A program made the position numbers and the translations under genes. Shown here piece after piece: positions 1-5,501 of a stretch of 10,805 bases of DNA (positions are counted from its first letter, which is position 1; each line of letters opens with the position of its first letter). This DNA is from Dehalococcoidia bacterium (lineage in GTDB: Bacteria > Chloroflexota > Dehalococcoidia > JACVQG01 > JAHKAY01), in NCBI GenBank assembly GCA_030744635.1, contig JASLQE010000022.1, positions 1 to 10,805 on the forward strand, written 5' to 3'. Under the pieces are notes generated by a model. The model was not told the DNA's origin. It searched no databases and saw nothing but the letters and a program-made list of their open reading frames with translations.

Positions 1-668
1 GCTTCGAGGCCCTCCTCCAGCACGATCCGCAGCCCCTCGCGGAGTGCGAGGATCATGCTGACCGGGGCCGTATGGTGGTACCTGCGCTCGGAGGTCCAGT
101 AGTCGGCGAGCAACGCCAGGTCGAGGTACCAGGAAGTGGGCTTGCGCTGTCTGCTTCGCACTACATCCTGCCCTCTTGGGCTCAGGGCTACCGGAGACAT
201 ACCGGGCGGGCAGGCGAGGCAAGTAACCACCGCCCTCGGCTCAATCACCCTGGACACCAGGGAAAAGAGGGTCAGCTTCATATCCTTGCAGGGGAACTCG
301 GGCTTACCCTGCCGCACCCTCCCCTCTTGGACCGGGCACCGTGGATAGGAGAAGACCACCCGCTGAGGGCTTTCCTCCTCGCACCGGAATGGTGGCGATA
401 CAAGCTGCCAGCTCATAAAGCTGATTGCCGTCAGGACGGAGGGGAGCCCGCCATTGTCCAGCCTGAGGACTTCCTTTATTCTTTCCGCCTCTATCACCGA
501 TTGCCTCTCCCAGTTCTTCAGGTCGAGAAGCACGGCGGTATCCAGCCCATATTCCTGCTCCACATTTCTGAACCACAGGCTGTCCAGGGTCTGCCAGTTC
601 CGGGCATACATCTTTGTCAACTCTATCAGTGTCTCATTTGACAGCTCTTCCAGCTTCATAAGCTCCAT
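1..668 (-). CDS. Chimeric ORF: DUF6125-like N-terminus fused to AGXT-type aminotransferase C-terminus (partial, runs off left edge)
   Basis: An uninterrupted minus-strand frame of 222 codons starts at ATG 668 and leaves the window at base 1. Residues 1-155 resemble the DUF6125 family of archaea and Chloroflexi: an RNWQTLDSLWFRNVEQEYG helix region, then RCPVQEGR (Cys111), EFPCK (Cys127) and CLACPP (Cys150, Cys153). These cysteines suggest a metal or Fe-S site, but the family's function is unknown to me. From residue 154 the sequence instead reads as the end of a class V PLP aminotransferase of the alanine-glyoxylate/serine-pyruvate type: PPGMSPVALSPR, WYLDLALLADYW, RRYHHTAPVSMILALREGL. The switch falls on CLACPPG, a string plausible in both parents. 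The aminotransferase part has no large domain, and the PLP lysine expected just before CL is Thr149, so it cannot be an active aminotransferase. The last DUF6125 cysteine segment is also missing. ATG 659 is an alternative start, and an in-frame ATG lies upstream at 725. Family assignment is from memory of the motifs. Confidence 0.72.
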   Translation of the reverse strand, partial: MELMKLEELSNETLIELTKMYARNWQTLDSLWFRNVEQEYGLDTAVLLDLKNWERQSVIEAERIKEVLRLDNGGLPSVLTAISFMSWQLVSPPFRCEEESPQRVVFSYPRCPVQEGRVRQGKPEFPCKDMKLTLFSLVSRVIEPRAVVTCLACPPGMSPVALSPRGQDVVRSRQRKPTSWYLDLALLADYWTSERRYHHTAPVSMILALREGLRIVLEEGLE

Positions 669-889
669 CCTGGAGACTTGACCCTGCAAGCGCAGCGGCG
701 GTGCTCCCGGCCTGACTGCCTCCATTCTACCATGCCTCGTGCTCTATCTACCCAGGAACGGAAAAACGGCCTTTTACGGTCAGTCCCTTTCGCCCGCTAT
801 GGCGGTTGGGTGAAATGGATTTGCTGAGGACCCCTTCAAACCCCTTCAGGGGCAGGTTCTGCACCCCCGTTCTAGGTAGCTGGTAGCCC
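669..889. other. Intergenic region with short repeats, no gene seen
   Basis: These 221 bases separate the chimeric ORF from the adenine deaminase remnant. I see no convincing gene. CCCCTTCA occurs twice in tandem (831-838 and 841-848), and the second copy is followed by GGGG, giving a CCCC-TTCA-GGGG mini-hairpin (841-852). No T-tract follows on either strand, so a terminator is not supported. A TAGAAT hexamer on the minus strand (724-729) could be a -10 element for the downstream ORF, but no -35 is visible. Confidence 0.5.
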
Positions 890-1312
890 TCAGTCGAGGA
901 GTTTGCCAGTAACGCCGTCCACCAGGCCGAGCGGCGTGAGGCGAAGCTCGGGTATGACGGGCAGGGCCAAGAATGACAGGGCGGCAAGCGGGGCAGGGAG
1001 GGCAGAGCCTGCGTTCCGGTCGGCGGCCACCAGGCCCCTCTGCAGCCGGGCCACCTCCGCTATTGCTATTAGGATGTCTTCATCAGAGATCCCTACGGCG
1101 ATGATGTTATGGGAATCGTGGGAGATGGAGGAGGCCAAGGCACCTTTTTTGAGGTCAAAGCCCTTCACCAACCCTACCCCCACCTCCCCGTAGGCGCGGT
1201 AGCGTTCCGCCACCACCAGCTTCAGCGGGTCCCGCTGTAGCTCCGCTGCCAGCCGGTCTACCCCCTGGGATATCTGCTCCCGGTTCATGAGGGGGCTGAG
1301 TCGGCGTGTCAT
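890..1312 (-). CDS. Stand-alone adenine deaminase C-terminal domain, internally shortened (probable remnant)
   Basis: The 140-residue product carries hallmarks of the C-terminal domain of adenine deaminase (Ade): LKLVVAERYRAYGEVGVGLV (residues 30-49), KGFDLKKGALASSISHDSHN (50-69) and ALSFLALPVIPELRLT (111-126). The full enzyme converts adenine to hypoxanthine and is about 550-600 residues long. The amidohydrolase domain with its metal ligands is absent here, so deaminase activity is not expected. In complete Ade, about 40 residues lie between the LPLPIAGLMS segment and LSFLALPVIP. Here they are missing: LPAPLA (105-110) runs directly into ALSFLALPV. The first 26 residues match nothing I recognise. 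The ATG at 1312 overlaps the tmk stop as ATGA, with AGGGGA just upstream, so translation is probably coupled to tmk. It may be a decayed gene or a retained single-domain protein. The domain call is strong; function is unknown. Confidence 0.75.
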   Translation of the reverse strand: MTRRLSPLMNREQISQGVDRLAAELQRDPLKLVVAERYRAYGEVGVGLVKGFDLKKGALASSISHDSHNIIAVGISDEDILIAIAEVARLQRGLVAADRNAGSALPAPLAALSFLALPVIPELRLTPLGLVDGVTGKLLD

Positions 1313-1950
1313 GGCCTGTCCCCTCTGGGGAGGAGGGGGGCCACCCGTTCCCAGACGGCCCGGGCCACTTCTTTCTCCGGCAGCAGGGCATCCACCACCA
1401 GCCAGCGCTGCGGCTCCAGGCGGGACAGCTCCAGGTATCCCTGTCGCACCCGCTGGTGGAAGGGGAGTGGTTCCCGGATGAAACGGTCGTCGTCGGTGTG
1501 CTTGCGGGCCAGGCCCACCTCCTCAGGCACATCCAGGAGGACCGTGATATCGGGTGTCAGTCCGCTCATGGCTACACGGTTAGCGGCGCGTATAGCCTCT
1601 CTGTCCACACCCCTCCCGTAACCCTGGTAGGCCAGGGTGGAATCGGCATAGCGGTCGCACACCACCACCCGGCCCCCTGCCAGGGCGGGGCGGATTACCC
1701 GGCTGGTAAGCTGGGCGCGGCTGGCGGCGAAGAGCAATAGCTCCGCCTCCGGGGTGAGGGCCGAGTTGCCCTTGAGGAGGCGGCGCAGCCGGGCGGCCAG
1801 CGGCTCCCCCCCCGGCTCGTGGGTAAGAAGCACGGGGATGCCCCGGCGGCGGAGGTGGCGGGTCAGTATACGGGACTGGCGGCTTTTGCCGCCGCCCTCC
1901 CCGCCTTCAAAGGTGATGAAAATCCCCAGCGCTGTCCCTGATGCTGCCAT
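1309..1950 (-). CDS. tmk: Thymidylate kinase (dTMP kinase)
   Basis: The 213-residue cytosolic enzyme phosphorylates dTMP to dTDP with ATP, a step needed for dTTP in both the de novo and salvage pathways. The length is normal for the family. A Walker A P-loop, FEGGEGGGKS, lies at residues 14-23. The next residue is Arg24, where most family members have Thr. THEPGGEPLAARLR (43-56) is the EPGG loop, and CDRYADSTLAYQGYGRG (98-114) contains the DRY motif and substrate-binding segment. DVPEEVGLARK (140-150) and DDRFIREPLPFHQRVRQGYL (154-173) form the LID and C-terminal region. The ATG at 1950 has GGAG five bases upstream, and a promoter-like pair lies so close that the transcript could be nearly leaderless. 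The stop overlaps the start of the adenine deaminase remnant by four bases. The product call is secure. Confidence 0.96.
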   Translation of the reverse strand: MAASGTALGIFITFEGGEGGGKSRQSRILTRHLRRRGIPVLLTHEPGGEPLAARLRRLLKGNSALTPEAELLLFAASRAQLTSRVIRPALAGGRVVVCDRYADSTLAYQGYGRGVDREAIRAANRVAMSGLTPDITVLLDVPEEVGLARKHTDDDRFIREPLPFHQRVRQGYLELSRLEPQRWLVVDALLPEKEVARAVWERVAPLLPRGDRP

Positions 1951-1959
1951 CGCATCTCC

Positions 1960-1988
1960 ATTCTACCGCCAAAAGGCTGATTTGGTAA
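1960..1988 (-). promoter_or_regulatory. Candidate promoter for tmk
   Basis: On the minus strand TTACCA (1988-1983) and TAGAAT (1965-1960) are separated by 17 bases. They match 4/6 and 5/6 of the sigma-70 consensus. Transcription would begin around 1953, just ahead of the tmk ATG at 1950, so the GGAG ribosome-binding site (1959-1956) would not be on this transcript. Either the mRNA is nearly leaderless or another promoter is used. Confidence 0.4.
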
Positions 1989-2024
1989 GACATAGAAACT
2001 GGAGGGTGGCTGCCTACTACCCGC

Positions 2025-2053
2025 TTGATAAAGCGGCAGCCCATGGTTAATAT
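2025..2053 (+). promoter_or_regulatory. Promoter of the SDR/epimerase-like gene
   Basis: TTGATA (2025-2030, 5/6 match to the -35 consensus) is followed after exactly 17 bases by TAATAT (2048-2053, 4/6 match to -10). The predicted start near 2060 leaves a leader of about 24 bases containing a strong ribosome-binding site. It lies between divergent genes, as a promoter should. Confidence 0.55.
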
Positions 2054-2070
2054 AGACGCAAGTCGCATTC

Positions 2071-2077
2071 AAGGAGG
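2071..2077 (+). promoter_or_regulatory. Strong Shine-Dalgarno fixing the start of the SDR/epimerase-like gene
   Basis: AAGGAGG lies six bases before the ATG at 2084. It is an almost perfect anti-Shine-Dalgarno match and settles the choice of start. Confidence 0.85.
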
Positions 2078-2083
2078 CAGTAT

Positions 2084-3184
2084 ATGAAGGCACTGGTATA
2101 CGGCGGCACCGGCCCCACCGGCCCCTATGTGATAGATGGGCTTATCAAGCGGGGATACCAGGTGACCATCTTCCACCGGGGCACCCACGAGATTGACCTG
2201 CCCAAAGAGGTGGAGCACATCCACGGCGACCCCCACTTCGTGGAGACCCTGGAGGAGGCCCTGGGCAGCAACACCTACGACCTCACCATAGCCATGTACG
2301 GCCGGTTGCGCTTCACGGCCCAGGTTATGCAGAAACGCACACCCCGCTTCATAGCGGTGGGTGGTGTCGGCGTCTACCGGGGATGGATAAACCTGGCTAT
2401 GTCCGAGCCTTCCCGCATACCCATACACGAGGATGCACCCCTGCAGACTGAGCCTGAGGTGGACAAGTTCTCCTACCGCATGGTGGAGGCTGAGTGGGCC
2501 GTGATGGCGGGTCACCAAGCCGGACACTATAACGCCACCCATTTCCGCTACCCCATGATTTACGGCCCCCGCCAGCTTGCCCCCAGGGAGTGGAGCATAG
2601 TGCGCCGCATTCTGGACGGCCGCCAGCGCCTTATTCTGGCTGACGGCGGCCTGACCCTTGAGTCCAGGGGCTACGCGGAGAATATGGCCCACGCCCTCAT
2701 GCTGGCGGTGGACAAGCCCGACGCCTGTGCCGGTCAGATATACAATGTGCGGGACGATGGCCTGCTGGATACCAAGGACTGGGTGAATGTCATCGCCGGT
2801 ATGATGGGGCACCGCTTTGAGTTCGTGGAGATGCCCTACGCCCTGGCCCGCCCCGCCCGCATTTACAACGGCCGCTCTCAGCACCGGGTGCTGGACATCA
2901 GCAAGGTTAAGGCCGAGCTGGGCTACACGGATATAGTGCCCATTGAGAAGGCCGTGGAGATGAGTGCCCGCTACTATCTAGAGAACCGGCCAAAGCCGGG
3001 TGGGGAGACGGAGCAGCAACTACGGGACCCCTTTGACTATGATGCCGAAGACCGCCTCATTGAGAAGTACTATGAACTGGCCAACCAGGTGCGGGAGGTG
3101 GCCCCGGCCGCTCTGGGGTTCCGCCACCCCTATTCCCACCCCAAGAAGCCCGGTGAGCAGCCTACTGTGACGCCGGGGACCTGA
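2084..3184 (+). CDS. NAD(P)-dependent epimerase/dehydratase-like protein (extended SDR family)
   Basis: The 366-residue protein begins with a Rossmann fold: MKALVYGGTGPTGPYV has the glycine loop GGTGPTG at residues 7-13, and TIFHRG (28-33) is typical after strand beta-2 in extended SDRs. RYPMIYGPRQ (155-164) is the usual epimerase YGP segment, and RGYAENMAHALMLAVD (195-210) matches the helix where epimerases read R.V.D.A.A. The C-terminal 60 residues (DPFDYDAEDRLIEKYYEL onward) are charged and look like a family-specific tail. In the catalytic Y-x3-K motif, Tyr131 is present but Lys is replaced by Glu135 (SYRMVEAEW), so ordinary SDR redox chemistry is doubtful. The substrate is unknown. It has its own promoter and an excellent ribosome-binding site, and is the only plus-strand gene here. 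Its last 23 bases overlap the end of the convergent Cdc48-like gene. The fold call is secure; the reaction is not. Confidence 0.88.
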   Translation: MKALVYGGTGPTGPYVIDGLIKRGYQVTIFHRGTHEIDLPKEVEHIHGDPHFVETLEEALGSNTYDLTIAMYGRLRFTAQVMQKRTPRFIAVGGVGVYRGWINLAMSEPSRIPIHEDAPLQTEPEVDKFSYRMVEAEWAVMAGHQAGHYNATHFRYPMIYGPRQLAPREWSIVRRILDGRQRLILADGGLTLESRGYAENMAHALMLAVDKPDACAGQIYNVRDDGLLDTKDWVNVIAGMMGHRFEFVEMPYALARPARIYNGRSQHRVLDISKVKAELGYTDIVPIEKAVEMSARYYLENRPKPGGETEQQLRDPFDYDAEDRLIEKYYELANQVREVAPAALGFRHPYSHPKKPGEQPTVTPGT

Positions 3185-5303
3185 GGGGGCCGGGGGAGAG
3201 CTTCTCCAACGCCTGCTGGAAGTGGGCGGCGCCGATATGGAACCGGTGTAGGTCCTCTGTATTTCCCCCTACGAACTCCCTCAGGGCCATCATGCCCGCC
3301 TGCTGGCACAGTGCTCCCAGGTCAGCGCCGGTCCATCCCTGGGCGGTGCCTGCCAGTTCCTCCATGTCCACATCGGGTGCCAGGGGCATATCCCGGGTGT
3401 GGATGGACAGGATATCCAGCCGCTGCGGGCGGCCGGGTAGAGGGAGCTCCAGCAGCACATCGAAGCGGCCGGGGCGCAGCAACGCCGGATCCACCATGTC
3501 TATGCGGTTGGTGGCCCCCAGCACGGTGACCCCTTTCAGGTCCTCCATGCCGTCCATCTCGGTGAGGAGTTGGCTCACCACCCGCTCCGCCACATGGCTG
3601 GAGTCCATGCCGCTGCGCCGGGGAGCGATGGCGTCCAGCTCGTCCAGGAAGACGATGCACGGTGCCGCCTGGCGGGCCTTCTTGAACACCTCCCGCACCC
3701 CCTTCTCGCTCTCCCCCACCCACTTGGAGATGAGAGAAGGGCCTTTCACCGAGATGAAGTTCATACCGCTTTCGGTGGCCAGGGCCTTGGCAAGCAGGGT
3801 CTTGCCGGTGCCGGGTTCCCCATGTAGCAGGATACCCCGGGCCGGGGAAAGGTGGGCGTAGTCATACAGCTGGGGGTGCTTTAGAGGGAACTCCACCGCC
3901 TCCCGCAGGAAGCGCTTGGCGTCCTCCAGGCCCCCCACCTCCTCCCACCGCACCTCGGGGACCTCGGTGAACACCTCCCGTATGGCGCTGGGCTCCACCT
4001 CTTTGAGGGCCTCTATGAAGCTCTCCTGGTCAACATCCAGTCCCATGAGTTCCTCATAGGGGATGTATGCCTGCTGGAAGTCAATATGGGGCAGGAAGCG
4101 GCGCAGGGTGTGCATGGCCGCCTCGCGGCACAGGGCCTCCAGGTCGGCACCCACAAAGCCGTGGGTGACGGAGGCCAGCTTCTCCAGGTCCACATCGGGT
4201 GCCAGGGGCATACCCCGGGTGTGGATGAGCAGTATGGCCAGCCGGCCCTTCTTGTCGGGGATGCCGATGCCAATCTCCCGGTCAAAGCGGCCCGGCCGTC
4301 GCAGTGCGGGGTCCAGAGAATGGGGGATGTTGGTGGCGGCTATGACGATTACCCGCCCCCGGGGCCGAAGGCCGTCCAGCAGGGCCAGAAGCTGGGCCAC
4401 CACCCTCTTCTCCACCTCGCCGTGCACCTCCTCCCGCTTGGGAGCGATGGCGTCAATCTCGTCTATGAAGATGATGCTGGGGGTCTGTTGCTCGGCCTCG
4501 TCAAAAATGCGGCGCAGGTGGGCCTCACTCTCCCCATAGAACTTGTGTATCACCTCAGGGCCGTTGACATGGCTAAAATGGGCCAGGGTCTCACTGGCCA
4601 CCGCCCGGGCTATGAGGGTCTTGCCACACCCCGGGGGCCCGTGCAGTAGTACGCCTTTGGGAGGCTCGATGCCCAGCCTCTCAAACACCTCGGGGTACTT
4701 CAGGGGCATCTCCGCCATCTCCCGGATGCGCTGGATTTCCCGGCCCAGGCCGCCGATGTCCTCGTAGGTAATGCGGGCGCCATGGGCCTCAGGCTTTCCC
4801 ATCTCCTGGTTCAAGACCACTGTGGTATCAGCGACGATGACCACGGCACCTTCCGGTGATGTCTCGGCCACCACCAGGTCCTGGGCACGGGTGCCGAATA
4901 GGTTCACCCGTACGCGGTCCCCCTGCAGGACAGCCATGCCCTGCAGAAGGCGTCCCAGGTAGCTGGTGTCCTGGGGGCCGGCCCAGGGGCCCTCCTGAGG
5001 GGTCAGTGCCACCCGCAGAGCAGGGGAAGTGGCCTCTGAGGCCACGGTAACCTTTTCGTCCAGGCTGGCGCCGGTGTTCTCCCGGATAAGGCCGTCAATC
5101 TGGATGACGCCCAGTTCGCCCTCCCCGGGGGCGGTGGGATGTGCCCGAGCCACGGTCTGCCGCTGGCCCTGCAGGCTGACCACCTCTCCGGTGGCCACCC
5201 CCAGAGCGGCCATGTCCCCCGGGTGCAGACGGGCCATGCCCTGGCCCACCTCCCGCGGGCTGGCCTCGGCCACCTTCAAGGTGAAAGTTGTCTTCTGCTC
5301 CAT
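3162..5303 (-). CDS. Cdc48/VCP-type AAA+ ATPase with two AAA domains
   Basis: The 713-residue protein has the archaeal Cdc48/VAT layout. Residues 1-170 form the N-domain (double-psi barrel plus Cdc48_2-like part). D1 has Walker A GPPGCGKT (222-229), Walker B IIFIDEID (277-284), sensor-1 AATN (322-325) and LRRPGRFD (334-341). D2 has Walker A GEPGTGKT (495-502), Walker B IVFLDELD (550-557), GATN (596-599) and LRPGRFD (609-615). Both domains therefore look able to bind and hydrolyse ATP. Pore loops are aromatic, KFYGESE in D1 and KWVGESE in D2, as in VAT, which fits an unfoldase that threads substrates. The expected role is hexameric, cytosolic unfolding of proteins for degradation or disassembly. 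No HbYX-type proteasome-docking tail is seen; the protein ends RSPASQ. No partner gene is adjacent. The 3' end overlaps the convergent epimerase-like gene. A 40-base near-identical repeat links D1 and D2. Confidence 0.95.
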   Translation of the reverse strand: MEQKTTFTLKVAEASPREVGQGMARLHPGDMAALGVATGEVVSLQGQRQTVARAHPTAPGEGELGVIQIDGLIRENTGASLDEKVTVASEATSPALRVALTPQEGPWAGPQDTSYLGRLLQGMAVLQGDRVRVNLFGTRAQDLVVAETSPEGAVVIVADTTVVLNQEMGKPEAHGARITYEDIGGLGREIQRIREMAEMPLKYPEVFERLGIEPPKGVLLHGPPGCGKTLIARAVASETLAHFSHVNGPEVIHKFYGESEAHLRRIFDEAEQQTPSIIFIDEIDAIAPKREEVHGEVEKRVVAQLLALLDGLRPRGRVIVIAATNIPHSLDPALRRPGRFDREIGIGIPDKKGRLAILLIHTRGMPLAPDVDLEKLASVTHGFVGADLEALCREAAMHTLRRFLPHIDFQQAYIPYEELMGLDVDQESFIEALKEVEPSAIREVFTEVPEVRWEEVGGLEDAKRFLREAVEFPLKHPQLYDYAHLSPARGILLHGEPGTGKTLLAKALATESGMNFISVKGPSLISKWVGESEKGVREVFKKARQAAPCIVFLDELDAIAPRRSGMDSSHVAERVVSQLLTEMDGMEDLKGVTVLGATNRIDMVDPALLRPGRFDVLLELPLPGRPQRLDILSIHTRDMPLAPDVDMEELAGTAQGWTGADLGALCQQAGMMALREFVGGNTEDLHRFHIGAAHFQQALEKLSPGPLRSPASQ
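3366..3405 (-). repeat. Copy in D2 of a 40-bp near-identical intragenic repeat
   Basis: This stretch encodes IHTRDMPLAPDVD (residues 634-646) in the second AAA domain. It matches 4188-4227, in the first AAA domain, at 39 of 40 bases, including nearly all synonymous positions. Flanking D1 and D2 sequence is much more diverged. Confidence 0.85.
4188..4227 (-). repeat. Copy in D1 of a 40-bp near-identical intragenic repeat
   Basis: This stretch encodes IHTRGMPLAPDVD (residues 360-372) in the first AAA domain. The only difference from 3366-3405 is one base, which changes Gly to Asp. Confidence 0.85.
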
Positions 5304-5356
5304 GACACCCCATTGTGCCCCAACTGTGCCCCCGCTTCAAGCCCACCGCCCGGTGT

Positions 5357-5375
5357 AGCCCAATACGGGCTTTTT
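5357..5375 (+). terminator. Possible intrinsic terminator (plus orientation)
   Basis: AGCCC, AATAC, GGGCT is a 5-bp stem with a 5-base loop, running into five Ts (5371-5375). The shape is that of a rho-independent terminator, but the nearest plus-strand gene ends 2.2 kb upstream. It would stop antisense or read-through transcription, or it may be chance. Confidence 0.3.
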
Positions 5376-5389
5376 CCCAGCTTGGCTTT

Positions 5390-5411
5390 GGGGCGCTGCA
5401 AGCGGCGCCCC
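5390..5411. repeat. Strong GC hairpin upstream of the Cdc48-like gene
   Basis: GGGGCGC (5390-5396) and GCGCCCC (5405-5411) are perfect inverted repeats around an 8-base loop. No T-tract follows on either strand. It lies within the 198-base non-coding stretch 5304-5501, which would be the 5' leader or upstream spacer of the Cdc48-like gene. I see no gene in that stretch. Confidence 0.6.
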
Positions 5412-5437
5412 CACCCGTGTATGGCCTCCGGGGGTCT

Positions 5438-5454
5438 GGGGGGCTAAGCCTCCC
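5438..5454. repeat. Second GC hairpin in the same spacer
   Basis: GGGGGG (5438-5443) can pair with CCTCCC (5449-5454) across loop CTAAG, allowing one G-T mismatch that would be a wobble pair in RNA. Together with the hairpin at 5390-5411 it makes this spacer unusually structured. Confidence 0.45.
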
Positions 5455-5501
5455 GTATGTGATTTATGAGGCGGGCAGGGAGAGAAGGACAGGTTCTCTG
5501 A

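Noticed and set aside
72..641. A 189-residue open frame on the plus strand
   Set aside because: It is antisense to the chimeric minus-strand ORF, whose translation contains recognisable family motifs; the plus-strand translation resembles nothing and has no ribosome-binding site.
2069..2884. A 271-residue open frame on the minus strand
   Set aside because: It lies antisense to the epimerase-like gene, which has a promoter, a strong Shine-Dalgarno and Rossmann motifs. The minus frame is a by-product of GC-rich codon use.
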